NCBI GenBank assembly: GCA_046051225.1
Contig: JBJOOR010000007.1
Coordinates: 1 to 64,000 of the forward strand
Length of the DNA stretch: 64,000 nucleotides
Direction: 5' to 3'
From: CAIODY01 sp046051225
GTDB lineage: Bacteria; Bacteroidota; Bacteroidia; Chitinophagales; CAIODY01
This document shows positions 53,226 through 61,743 of the stretch, piece by piece (the first letter of the stretch is position 1; every line of letters begins with the position of its first letter). The notes under the pieces are model-generated. The model was not told the origin of the DNA and searched no databases. It was given only the letters and a program-made list of their open reading frames with translations. Both the position numbers and the translations under genes were made by a program.

Positions 53226-53375
53226 AACCTAAAAAAGTACAACTTTTTAATAAAGTGAAAATTGATTGCAGCAAATGTTTAATCAACATTTATATGCTGA
53301 TTAAAAAATGCAACTATATTGAAATAGGTTGTTAATTTTGAAGATTGTTTTTCAAATTTAATCATTATTTATTTT

Positions 53376-54593
53376 ATGAAAAGTACATCGGGAATGTTAA
53401 GTAGCGAAGCATTAATGATGCCTCAAGAAAAATTGCAGGCATTGGCTAATAAAAATCAATCGCTAACGATTGGCATACCCAAGGAACAAACCTTTCAAGA
53501 AAACAGAATTTCGTTAACGCCCGAATCGGTGTTAACCCTTACCAATAATGGGCATCAAGTAATTATCGAAACAAAAGCTGGCGATGCTGCACATTTTTAT
53601 GATACAGATTATTCGGAAGCTGGCGCACAAATAGTGTATAGCGCCGAAGAAGTTTTTAAATCTGATGTGATTATGAAAGTTGCACCATTAAGTATGGCAG
53701 AATTAGAATTTACCAAGCCTACCCAAATCATTTTTTCTGCAATTCATTTACCAGCCATGAAGGGCGAATTTTTAGAAAGAATGATGCAAAAAAAAATTAC
53801 TGCTGTTGCTTTTGAATATTTAAAAGATAGCAGCAATACATTTCCGATAGTGCACAGCATGAGCGAAATAGCTGGGTATGCAGCCATATTAATTGCATCC
53901 GAATTATTAAGCGATAATAAAAATGGTAAAGGAATTTTGTTGGGTGGTATCACAGGTGTTCCACCTGCTAAAGTGGTAATTTTAGGAGCTGGTGTTGTGG
54001 GCGAATTTGCAAGCCGAACTGCTTTAGGATTAGGAGCCGAAGTTAAAATATTTGATAATAGCACTCATAAATTAATGAGTCTTCAAAATAATATTGGTAC
54101 ACGAGTTTATACATCCATCATCTATCCCGAAATATTAAAAAAAGAATTGCAAACGGCTGATATCGCTATTGGCAGCATACCAAGTGAAGCTGGGCAATCG
54201 GCAATGGTTGTAACCGAAGATATGGTTCAACAAATGAAATCGGGTTCGGTAATTATTGATGTAAGTATTGATCAGGGCGGATGTTTTGAAACATCAGAAT
54301 TAACCAATCATAAAAATCCAACTTTTAAAAAGTATGATGTAACACATTATTGTGTTCCTAATATTGCTAGCCGATTTGCTCGTACGGCTTCGTATGCCAT
54401 CAGCAATGTATTAACTCGTAAAATTTTACGAGCAGGGCAATTAGGTGGATTTGAAAAATTATTATACTCTCAAGATGGTACTAGGCATGGCGTTTACATG
54501 TATCGAGGTTCGGTAACGAATAAGCATATTGCCGAAAAATTTCATGTAAAACATACCGATTTAGGATTGCTATTTACAGCAAGCAACGGATAA
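53376..54593 (+). CDS. ald: Alanine dehydrogenase
   Basis: NAD-dependent oxidative deamination of L-alanine to pyruvate and ammonium. The AlaDH/PNT N-domain has GIPKEQTFQENRISLTPE, the catalytic Lys in DVIMKVAP and His in SAIHLPA. The Rossmann domain carries VVILGAGVVGEFASRTALGLGA, and IDVSIDQGGCFET holds the catalytic Asp. At 405 aa it has an extra 30-residue N-terminus, as in other Bacteroidota. TAATTTTG at 53333-53340 is a possible -7 box. The next gene follows 25 bp later. Confidence 0.92.
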   Translation: MKSTSGMLSSEALMMPQEKLQALANKNQSLTIGIPKEQTFQENRISLTPESVLTLTNNGHQVIIETKAGDAAHFYDTDYSEAGAQIVYSAEEVFKSDVIMKVAPLSMAELEFTKPTQIIFSAIHLPAMKGEFLERMMQKKITAVAFEYLKDSSNTFPIVHSMSEIAGYAAILIASELLSDNKNGKGILLGGITGVPPAKVVILGAGVVGEFASRTALGLGAEVKIFDNSTHKLMSLQNNIGTRVYTSIIYPEILKKELQTADIAIGSIPSEAGQSAMVVTEDMVQQMKSGSVIIDVSIDQGGCFETSELTNHKNPTFKKYDVTHYCVPNIASRFARTASYAISNVLTRKILRAGQLGGFEKLLYSQDGTRHGVYMYRGSVTNKHIAEKFHVKHTDLGLLFTASNG

Positions 54594-54618
54594 TTATTTT
54601 ATAAAAAAGATAAAAAAA

Positions 54619-55659
54619 ATGGCAAAAAAAGAAACAACAAATCCGCTAAAAGATTTTAATCCAAATAATGTAGCAAGCACAGGTAATAATATTTTTGGAT
54701 TACCATTTTCTGAAAAAAATTCAAAGTTAGTATTAATGCCCGTTCCATGGGAAGTAACTGTATCTTATAGCAGCGGCACTGCTAAAGGGCCGAAGGCAAT
54801 TTTTGATGCATCAATGCAAGTTGATTTGTATGATGCCATTATGCCTAATGCTTGGCAAAAAGGTATTTTTATGTTGGATGAAAATAAAGCATTAGCAAAA
54901 AAAAGTAAAGCTCATCGTGGTTTAGTTGAACAATATATTGATGATTTGCAAAATGGAAAAACAAATGAAAATACCACAAAAAAAGTAAATGCTGTTTGTG
55001 TTGAAATGATAAATGAAGTTGAAAAAACAACCTCAAAATTATTAGATGAAAATAAATTGGTTGGGCTTGTAGGTGGCGACCATAGCACACCTTTAGGATT
55101 TTTAACAGCATTAGCAAAACGTCATAAAGAATTTGGAATTTTACAAATTGATGCACATTGCGATTTAAGAAATGCTTACGAAGGCTTTTCGTTTAGCCAT
55201 GCATCAATTATGTATAATGCTTTACAAATTCCGAACATCAGTAAATTAGTTCAAGTTGGAATTAGAGATTATTGCGAAGAAGAATTCAATTTTATTCAAA
55301 CCAATAAAAAGAGAGTACATACTTTTTTTGATAAGAATATTAAGCATGATTTATATGAAGGCAAATCGTGGAAATCAATTTGCGAAAAAATGGTTGATGC
55401 ATTGCCTGAAAAAGTTTACATCAGTTTTGATATTGATGGTTTAGATCCAAAACTTTGCCCTAACACTGGAACGCCTGTTGCTGGAGGATTAGAGTTTGAA
55501 CAAGCCGTTTATTTAATGGAAACTTTATTAAGTAAAAAGAAAAAAATAATTGGTTTTGATTTAAATGAAGTAGCTCCTGGAAAAGATGAATGGGATGCAA
55601 ATGTTGGCGCAAGAATGTTGTTTAAAATGTGTCATTTAATTTTAAAGTCAAATAATTAA
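54619..55659 (+). CDS. Agmatinase/arginase family ureohydrolase
   Basis: Binuclear manganese hydrolase of the ureohydrolase superfamily, 346 aa. All six canonical ligands are visible: H155 in GGDHS, D178, H180 and D182 in DAHCD, and D271 and D273 in FDIDGLDP. The family includes agmatinase, arginase and formimidoylglutamase; substrate is not set by sequence alone, though the agmatinase-type layout fits best. It lies 25 bp after alanine dehydrogenase, which suggests a joint role in amino-acid nitrogen release. Confidence 0.85.
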   Translation: MAKKETTNPLKDFNPNNVASTGNNIFGLPFSEKNSKLVLMPVPWEVTVSYSSGTAKGPKAIFDASMQVDLYDAIMPNAWQKGIFMLDENKALAKKSKAHRGLVEQYIDDLQNGKTNENTTKKVNAVCVEMINEVEKTTSKLLDENKLVGLVGGDHSTPLGFLTALAKRHKEFGILQIDAHCDLRNAYEGFSFSHASIMYNALQIPNISKLVQVGIRDYCEEEFNFIQTNKKRVHTFFDKNIKHDLYEGKSWKSICEKMVDALPEKVYISFDIDGLDPKLCPNTGTPVAGGLEFEQAVYLMETLLSKKKKIIGFDLNEVAPGKDEWDANVGARMLFKMCHLILKSNN

Positions 55660-55664
55660 TTCTA

Positions 55665-55696
55665 TTTGGAAAATCGTAGTTTGAATACTACTTTTG
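55665..55696 (+). promoter_or_regulatory. Bacteroidota-type promoter of the nuo operon
   Basis: TTTG (55665-55668) is followed after 20 bases by TACTTTTG (55689-55696), a full consensus match. The start of transcription is expected near 55702, just ahead of nuoA at 55719. It directly follows the stop of the ureohydrolase gene. Confidence 0.8.
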
Positions 55697-55718
55697 TTCT
55701 AAATTTTTAATCAAAAAA

Positions 55719-56087
55719 ATGAATAGTATTCCGTCAGATTTTTTACCCATTCTTTTATTGTTTGCTTGTGCGGCAGGCTTTGTTACTGTGGTTATGGTGT
55801 TAACCCATTTCATTGGCACAAAACGTTTAGGCAGCAAGCACAATGATAATTTTGAATGTGGTTTACCAATTGTAGATAATGCTCGTCAGCCCATCAGTAT
55901 CAAGTATTTTTTAACAGCTATTTTGTTTGTGTTGTTTGATGTAGAAGTAATTTTCTTTTACCCTTATGCCGTGAATTACAAAGGTTTGGGTTGGGAAGGC
56001 TTGATGGCAGTATTAATTTTCATCGCATTTTTTCTTTGCGGATTTATTTACATCATTAAAAAAGGCGCATTGGATTGGGAACAATAA
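55719..56087 (+). CDS. nuoA: NADH-quinone oxidoreductase subunit A
   Basis: A 122-aa membrane subunit of complex I with three transmembrane helices. The conserved cytoplasmic loop KHNDNFECGLP is followed by KYFLTAILFVLFDVEVIFFYPYAV. It is the first gene of nuoA-F and has its own consensus promoter. Confidence 0.95.
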   Translation: MNSIPSDFLPILLLFACAAGFVTVVMVLTHFIGTKRLGSKHNDNFECGLPIVDNARQPISIKYFLTAILFVLFDVEVIFFYPYAVNYKGLGWEGLMAVLIFIAFFLCGFIYIIKKGALDWEQ

Positions 56088-56120
56088 TTTCATTGCTTAA
56101 TAACTCAATTTTTAAAAATT

Positions 56121-56666
56121 ATGTCGAACGTAAAAATAGATAAAGCACCAGCAGGATTTGAAGCACCAGGTTTTTTTGCAACACAGTTAGATGCTGTGGT
56201 GGGAATGGCTCGTAAAAATTCTATCTGGCCATTGCCATTTGCTACAAGCTGCTGTGGTATTGAGTTTATGGCAACAATGGCAAGCAATTATGACTTGGCA
56301 AGATTTGGTGCAGAGCGTTTAGGATTCAGCCCACGTCAGTGCGATTTGTTGATGGTGATGGGAACTATTTCAAAAAAAATGGGACCTGTTTTACGTCAAG
56401 TGTATGAGCAAATGGCAGAGCCTCGTTGGGTGATTGCAGTTGGAGCTTGTGCATCAAGTGGTGGAATTTTTGATACTTATTCGGTGATGCAAGGCATTGA
56501 TGAAGTGATACCTGTTGATGTTTATGTACCAGGCTGTCCACCACGACCAGAGGCTATTTTGGATGGTTTTATGAAAATTCAAGAATTGGTTGGAACTGAA
56601 AGTGTGAGAAGAAGAGATAGCGAAGAATACAAAGAAATGTTGAAGCGGTATAACATGGCAGTGTAA
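56121..56666 (+). CDS. nuoB: NADH-quinone oxidoreductase subunit B
   Basis: Carries iron-sulfur cluster N2, which passes electrons to quinone. Ligands are visible in TSCCGIEF, GACASSGG and PGCPPRPEA. Length 181 aa is normal. It lies 33 bp after nuoA, and an 88-bp gap with a fold-back repeat separates it from nuoC. Confidence 0.96.
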   Translation: MSNVKIDKAPAGFEAPGFFATQLDAVVGMARKNSIWPLPFATSCCGIEFMATMASNYDLARFGAERLGFSPRQCDLLMVMGTISKKMGPVLRQVYEQMAEPRWVIAVGACASSGGIFDTYSVMQGIDEVIPVDVYVPGCPPRPEAILDGFMKIQELVGTESVRRRDSEEYKEMLKRYNMAV

Positions 56667-56671
56667 AAACA

Positions 56672-56745
56672 AGTCATCAGTCATTGGACATTTGTCATTA
56701 GTAAATACAAATGTTTCTCACCAATGACTATTGACGAATAACAAA
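56672..56745. repeat. Fold-back intergenic repeat, copy 2 (nuoB-nuoC gap)
   Basis: GTCATTGG and ACATTTGT (56680-56695) pair with ACAAATGT (56707-56714) and CCAATGAC (56721-56728). This forms a 16-bp stem with a 6-nt bulge. Words shared in order with the copy upstream of groES include GTCATTAGTAAA, CAAAT, CTCACCAATGA/TTCACCAATGA and GACGAAT. Confidence 0.7.
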
Positions 56746-56754
56746 TGACTATTT

Positions 56755-57288
56755 ATGACAAACGAAGAAATATTAAACAAGCTGAAAGAACATTTTGCTG
56801 ATGCAATAATTAGCAGCGAAGAGCAATATGGAATGCTTTCAGTTACTTTGAATAAAGAACAAATTATGCCAGTAATGCATTTTTTGTTTAATGATGAAGC
56901 CTTGAATTTTAAATTCCTGACTGACTTATGCGGCATTCATTATCCTGATAACAAAGGTGCTGAATTAGGTGTTGTTTATCATTTGCACAACATGATGAAC
57001 AATGTTCGTTTGCGTTTAAAATGTTTTATGCCGATTGAAAATCCAACTATAAAAACTGCAACAAATTTATTCAGTGCAGCTAATTGGATGGAAAGAGAAA
57101 CATTTGATTTTTACGGAATTATTTTCGAAGGTCATCCTAATCTAAAACGTATTTTGAATATGGATGAAATGACGGTGTTCCCGATGCGTAAAGAGTTTCC
57201 ATTAGAAGATCCATTTAGAAAAGATAAGGAAGATAGATTCTTCGGAAGAACACAGAATAATGAAGCGGTGATAAATACAAAAATGTAA
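56755..57288 (+). CDS. nuoC: NADH-quinone oxidoreductase subunit C
   Basis: The 30-kDa hydrophilic subunit of complex I. It has FLTDLCGIHYPDN, then the signature ANWMERETFDFYGIIFEGHP and FPMRKEFPLEDP at about residues 118-155. Length 177 aa. It is a separate gene rather than the nuoCD fusion of enterobacteria. nuoD follows 15 bp later. Confidence 0.95.
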   Translation: MTNEEILNKLKEHFADAIISSEEQYGMLSVTLNKEQIMPVMHFLFNDEALNFKFLTDLCGIHYPDNKGAELGVVYHLHNMMNNVRLRLKCFMPIENPTIKTATNLFSAANWMERETFDFYGIIFEGHPNLKRILNMDEMTVFPMRKEFPLEDPFRKDKEDRFFGRTQNNEAVINTKM

Positions 57289-57303
57289 AATTAGAAAGCA
57301 TTC

Positions 57304-58506
57304 ATGTCAAAACACATACAACTTGTTGACGAAATAGAAGAAAGAACCCAGACACTTAATCTGGGACCTACACATCCTGCTACACATGGTATTTTCCAGA
57401 ACATTTTGGAAATTGATGGTGAGATTGTGAAAAGTGCAGAGCAAACTGTAGGATATATTCATCGTGCATTTGAGAAACTGGCTGAACGTCGTCCGTTTTA
57501 TCAAATCACCCCGATTACAGATAGATTGAACTACTGTTCATCACCAATCAATAACATGGGTTGGCACATGACAGTAGAGAAATTAGCAGGAATCACCTTG
57601 CCAAAACGTGTTGAATATCTTCGTGTAATCATCATGGAATTATCACGTATTGCTGACCATCTGGTTTGTAATTCGGTAATAGGTGTTGATACAGGAGCTT
57701 TGACTGGCTTCACTTACATGTTCCAGGAACGTGAATTTATTTACGAAATATTTGAAGAAATATGCGGTAGCCGTTTGACTACTAACATTGGTCGTATTGG
57801 TGGATTGGAAAGAGATTTTAGCGATGCTTGTTGGCAGAAGATTGAAAAATTCATGACTGATTTTCCAAAAAAATTCAATGAGTTTGATTCGCTTTTAACT
57901 CGTAACAGAATTTTCATGGACAGATGCAAAGGTGCAGGTCCTATCAGTGCCGAACGTGCATTGAATTATGGTTTCACTGGACCAAATCTTCGTGCAGCAG
58001 GTGTTGATTATGATGTTCGTGTTACATCACCTTACAGCAGTTATCAGGATTTTGAATTTGAAGTTCCTGTTGGAACTACTGGTGATACTTACGATAGATT
58101 TTTGGTGCGTCAGGAAGAAATTCGTCAATCATTAAGAATCATTCGTCAGGCAATTGATAAGTTGCCGAAGGAAGGCGGCTTTCATGCCGATGTGCCGCAT
58201 TATTATTTGCCACAAAAAGAAGAAGTGTATCATAATATGGAAGCGTTGATTTATCACTTTAAGATTGTGATGGGTGAAAACGAATTGCCTGTTGGCGAAG
58301 TGTATCATAGTGTGGAAGGTGGTAATGGCGAATTAGGATTTTACTTAGTGAGTGATGGTGGAAGAAGCCCGTATCGTTTGCACTTCCGCCGACCATGTTT
58401 TATTTATTATCAGGCATATCCTGAAATGATTAAGGATGGTTTGTTAAGTGACGCCATCCTGACGATGAGTAGTATGAATGTGATTGCAGGCGAATTGGAT
58501 GCTTAA
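57304..58506 (+). CDS. nuoD: NADH-quinone oxidoreductase subunit D
   Basis: The 49-kDa subunit lining the quinone site. The N-terminal LGPTHPATHG, then VGYIHRAFEKLAE and the C-terminal GELGFYLVSDGG with AILTMSSMNVIAGELD are all typical. Length 400 aa. A 59-bp gap with a tandem-decamer repeat separates it from nuoE. Confidence 0.97.
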   Translation: MSKHIQLVDEIEERTQTLNLGPTHPATHGIFQNILEIDGEIVKSAEQTVGYIHRAFEKLAERRPFYQITPITDRLNYCSSPINNMGWHMTVEKLAGITLPKRVEYLRVIIMELSRIADHLVCNSVIGVDTGALTGFTYMFQEREFIYEIFEEICGSRLTTNIGRIGGLERDFSDACWQKIEKFMTDFPKKFNEFDSLLTRNRIFMDRCKGAGPISAERALNYGFTGPNLRAAGVDYDVRVTSPYSSYQDFEFEVPVGTTGDTYDRFLVRQEEIRQSLRIIRQAIDKLPKEGGFHADVPHYYLPQKEEVYHNMEALIYHFKIVMGENELPVGEVYHSVEGGNGELGFYLVSDGGRSPYRLHFRRPCFIYYQAYPEMIKDGLLSDAILTMSSMNVIAGELDA

Positions 58507-58521
58507 TTAATTTGAAAATGA

Positions 58522-58554
58522 AACACACTTTGCGCCCTTACGCCTTTGTGTGAA
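58522..58554. repeat. Tandem-decamer intergenic repeat between nuoD and nuoE
   Basis: CTTTGCGCC, CTTACGCC and CTTTGTGTGAAA are diverged copies of one short unit, and CACAC/GTGTG at the ends can pair. From memory, CTTTGCG-type decamers are a common intergenic repeat in Bacteroidota. Confidence 0.5.
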
Positions 58555-58565
58555 AAATACAAAAG

Positions 58566-59063
58566 ATGAAATTCACAGAAAAAGATTTACAAAAAGCAAA
58601 CGAAATAATTGCTCGTTATCCAGCAGATAGAAGCAAATCGGCATTGTTGCCTGTGTTGCACATTGCGCAAGATGCGAACGGCGGCTGGTTGAGTGTTGAA
58701 GCGATGGATGCGGTGGCTGAATTATTGAAAATTACAAAAATTGAAGTGTATGAAGTGGCTTCATTTTACAGCATGTATAATTTGAAACCTGTTGGAAAAT
58801 ATGTGTTTGAATTTTGCCAAACCGGTCCTTGCAATATTCAAGGTGTGAAAGATGTGATTAAATACACCGAGAAAAAATTGGGTGTGAAAGAAGGCGAAGT
58901 AACTGCTGATGGCTTGTTTTCATGGAAACGTGTAGAGTGCTTGGGTGCTTGCGGTTATGCGCCGATGATGCAATTGGGCGAACATTTTCGTGAACATTTA
59001 ACCGCTGAAAAAATTGATGCAATCATCGATGAGTATCGCAAAAAAGCTGTGGCGTTGAATTAA
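58566..59063 (+). CDS. nuoE: NADH-quinone oxidoreductase subunit E
   Basis: The 24-kDa thioredoxin-like subunit with a [2Fe-2S] cluster held by the Cys in FCQTGPCNIQG and CLGACGYAPMM. Length 165 aa. In almost all nuo operons nuoF follows directly. Here a toxin-antitoxin pair lies between, starting 24 bp after this stop. Confidence 0.96.
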   Translation: MKFTEKDLQKANEIIARYPADRSKSALLPVLHIAQDANGGWLSVEAMDAVAELLKITKIEVYEVASFYSMYNLKPVGKYVFEFCQTGPCNIQGVKDVIKYTEKKLGVKEGEVTADGLFSWKRVECLGACGYAPMMQLGEHFREHLTAEKIDAIIDEYRKKAVALN

Positions 59064-59087
59064 AATTCTGAAACTAAATCTTTTAAA

Positions 59088-59315
59088 ATGTCAGCAATAG
59101 AAATACAAAAAGAAGTAGAAAGTTTACCTATTGAAATGCAAAAAGAGGTGGAGCATTTTATTGGTTATTTGAAAAGCAAAATAACTTCTTCCCAAAAACC
59201 AAAAGATAAAATGAAAATGGAATGGGCAGGAGCTTTGAAAGAATTTAAGAACCAATACACATCAGTCGAATTGCAGCATGAGATTTTAAAAGATTGGCAA
59301 AACTTAAGCAAATGA
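59088..59315 (+). CDS. DUF2281-type (VapB-like) antitoxin
   Basis: A 75-aa protein. Its N-terminal half, SLPIEMQKEVEHFIGYLKSK, matches DUF2281 proteins, which commonly pair with PIN-domain toxins. The C-terminal half is a Lys-rich tail that would bind the toxin. The stop TGA (59313-59315) overlaps the toxin ATG as ATGA. It lies inside the nuo operon, 24 bp after nuoE, in the same orientation, and has no visible promoter of its own. Confidence 0.75.
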   Translation: MSAIEIQKEVESLPIEMQKEVEHFIGYLKSKITSSQKPKDKMKMEWAGALKEFKNQYTSVELQHEILKDWQNLSK

Positions 59316-59707
59316 AGTATTTGATTGACACAAATATTTTTTTAGAGATTTTGCTCAATCAAAATAATGCTGAAAAATGTTCTTCATTTCTTTCAGAAAA
59401 CGTTGGTGAATGGGCAGTTTCAGATTTTGCAATCCATTCCATAGGATTAAAATTGTTCAATACAAAAATTGATTTGAAATCAACTTTCATTCAATTTATC
59501 AACGACATTAATTTGCACTCAAAAATATTGAGTTCAATTTCAAGTGAAAATTTCGATTTTATTCTAAAAGGAATAAATCAAAATTTGGATTATGATGATG
59601 CTTATCAATTATTAATTGCCGAATTGCATGATTTGACAATTGTAACTTTAGATAATGATTTTAAAAAAGTAAATAACCAAAATAGAATTCTCTTTATAAA
59701 TAAATGA
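59312..59707 (+). CDS. PIN-domain (VapC-like) toxin
   Basis: A 131-aa predicted endoribonuclease. PIN-domain acidic residues are visible: D6 in YLIDTNIFLE, D38, D93/D95/D96 in LDYDDAYQLLIAEL and D114/D116 in TLDNDFK. I chose ATG 59312, which overlaps the antitoxin stop; an upstream TTG at 59294 is less likely. The stop TGA (59705-59707) overlaps the nuoF ATG at 59704, so nuoF translation may be coupled to this gene. VapC relatives usually cleave tRNA or rRNA; the target here is unknown. Confidence 0.8.
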   Translation: MKYLIDTNIFLEILLNQNNAEKCSSFLSENVGEWAVSDFAIHSIGLKLFNTKIDLKSTFIQFINDINLHSKILSSISSENFDFILKGINQNLDYDDAYQLLIAELHDLTIVTLDNDFKKVNNQNRILFINK

Positions 59708-61053
59708 GCAGAAAATTATTAATAGACAAAGCGCACATTGCAGGCATCGAAACTTTTGAAGTGTATCGCAAAGAAGGTGGTTATCAGGCTGCTGAAAAGG
59801 CTTTGAAGACAATGACGCCTGATGAAGTTACCGAAGAAGTTAAAAAATCGGGCTTGAAAGGCAGAGGTGGCGCAGGTTTCCCGATGGGTATGAAATGGAG
59901 TTTTTTGGCAAAGCCCGAAGGTGTGCCTCGTTACTTAGTTTGCAACGCTGATGAAAGTGAGCCTGGTACTTTCAAAGACAGATTTTTGATGGAAAAAGTG
60001 CCACACATTTTCATCGAAGGTTTGATTATTTCATCTTATGCGTTAGGCGCAAATACTTGCTACATCTACATTCGCGGTGAGTACGCTTGGATTGCGAAAA
60101 TTTTGGAACGAACAATTGCCGAAGCAAAAGCAAATGGCTTTATCGGAAAAAATATTTTAGGCAAAGGTTTCGATTTGGAAATTTACGTACATCGTGGTGC
60201 AGGCGCATACATTTGTGGCGAAGAAACTGCGTTGTTAGAATCACTAGAAGGCAAACGTGGAAACCCACGAATGAAGCCACCTTTCCCAGCAGTGAAAGGC
60301 TTGTATGGTTGCCCAACGGTGGTAAATAATGTGGAATCCTTAACGGCTGTTGTGCCAATTATTAATCTTGGTGGAAGTGAATATGCAAAAATCGGAACAG
60401 AAAAAAGTACAGGCACAAAATTGATTTCTGCCTCTGGAAATATTAATAAACCTGGTGTTTACGAAATTGAATTAGGAATTTCGGTAGAAGATTTTGTGAT
60501 GAGTGATGAATATTGTGGCGGAATAAAAAACGGAAAAAAATTAAAAGCTTGTGTGCCGGGTGGTTCATCAGTTCCAATTTTACCACACGATTTATTATTC
60601 AAAACTGCAAAAGGCGAAACTCGTTTGATGAGTTACGAAAGCATGAGTGATGGCGGTTTTGCGACTGGTTCAATGATTGGTTCAGGTGGATTTATTGTGT
60701 ATGATGAAGACCAATGCATTGTTGAAAATACGTACAATTTCACTCGTTTCTATCGTCATGAAAGCTGCGGACAATGCAGCCCTTGCCGCGAAGGAACAGG
60801 CTGGATGGAAAAAGTTTTACATCGCTTGGATAATGGAAATGGAAAAATTGAAGACATTGATTTGTTGTGGGATATTCAACGCAAAATTGAAGGCAACACG
60901 ATTTGTCCGTTGGGCGATGCAGCCGCATGGCCTGTTGCTGCAGCCATTCGACACTTCCGTGAAGAATTTGAATGGCATGTTACGCATCCAAAAGAAGCAT
61001 TGGAAAGAAATTATGGATTGAGGAAGAATGTTTTTGTGCCTGCTGCCGTTTAA
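59704..61053 (+). CDS. nuoF: NADH-quinone oxidoreductase subunit F
   Basis: The 51-kDa subunit that oxidises NADH with FMN and holds cluster N3. FMN/NADH regions are GLKGRGGAGFPMGMKW, YLVCNADESEPGTFKDR and GAGAYICGEETALLES. The [4Fe-4S] motif is ESCGQCSPCREGTGW with a late Cys in TICPLGD. Length 449 aa. It begins in a 4-bp overlap with the toxin gene. nuoG, expected next, is absent; 113 bp later comes a universal stress protein. Confidence 0.97.
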   Translation: MSRKLLIDKAHIAGIETFEVYRKEGGYQAAEKALKTMTPDEVTEEVKKSGLKGRGGAGFPMGMKWSFLAKPEGVPRYLVCNADESEPGTFKDRFLMEKVPHIFIEGLIISSYALGANTCYIYIRGEYAWIAKILERTIAEAKANGFIGKNILGKGFDLEIYVHRGAGAYICGEETALLESLEGKRGNPRMKPPFPAVKGLYGCPTVVNNVESLTAVVPIINLGGSEYAKIGTEKSTGTKLISASGNINKPGVYEIELGISVEDFVMSDEYCGGIKNGKKLKACVPGGSSVPILPHDLLFKTAKGETRLMSYESMSDGGFATGSMIGSGGFIVYDEDQCIVENTYNFTRFYRHESCGQCSPCREGTGWMEKVLHRLDNGNGKIEDIDLLWDIQRKIEGNTICPLGDAAAWPVAAAIRHFREEFEWHVTHPKEALERNYGLRKNVFVPAAV

Positions 61054-61166
61054 TTTTTACAAAAAGAAAAATGTGATGAAAGTCATTTTCTAAACTAATC
61101 CTTTTCATTTTTTCACAAAATAGTAATTGGCAATTTTGTTTTTTCTAAAACAAAAAACGTTTTGCC

Positions 61167-61622
61167 ATGACCACTATCAAAAAAATAATTTGTCCCATAG
61201 ATTTTTCTAAAAACGCCGAAGCCGCATTACAAATGGCTTTGCCGATTGCTGATGCCAACAAAGCTGAAGTGCATTTGCTACACATTATTCCGCAAATGTA
61301 TTATTACGATTGGAGCATGACGGGTATGTACAATTTAATTTCGGATGAAATGATTGAGCAAGCAAAGCAAGAAACCAATGCAAAAATGAATGTGTTGGTG
61401 CATGAACTGAAAAACAAATTTCCAAGCATTCAATTTAATTTTACAATTCTTACTTTAGCCAATCCTGCAGATGGAATTTTAGAAACAACAAAAGAAATAA
61501 ACGCTGATTTAATTGTAATGGGTTCACATGGTAGAAAAGGTTGGGATAGGCTATTGATGGGCAGTGTAGCTGAATCGGTGATGCGTCATTCCGATTGTCC
61601 AGTGTTAATTTACAAAATGTAA
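61167..61622 (+). CDS. Universal stress protein (UspA family)
   Basis: A 151-aa single-domain Usp with the N-terminal IICPIDFSKNAEAAL. The ATP-binding motif VMGSHGRKGWDRLLMGSVAESVM is followed by HSDCPVLIYK. The ATP-type G-x2-G-x9-G-S pattern is complete. Located between nuoF and the convergent fixH gene, with its own upstream spacer of 113 bp. Confidence 0.9.
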   Translation: MTTIKKIICPIDFSKNAEAALQMALPIADANKAEVHLLHIIPQMYYYDWSMTGMYNLISDEMIEQAKQETNAKMNVLVHELKNKFPSIQFNFTILTLANPADGILETTKEINADLIVMGSHGRKGWDRLLMGSVAESVMRHSDCPVLIYKM

Positions 61623-61743
61623 TGCAGAAAAGAGCATGTTCGTTACTGCTAATATTTTTTTGCACAGCAGCTAACTATAAAATGCAAATAAAACAAAGCA
61701 TGTTTGAAAAGAAAAATATTTTGGGAAATATTTTAAAAAGGCT

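Noticed and set aside
59294..59311. TTG start for the PIN toxin
   Set aside because: It would overlap the antitoxin by 22 bases; the ATG at 59312 gives the canonical PIN start and a 4-bp overlap.
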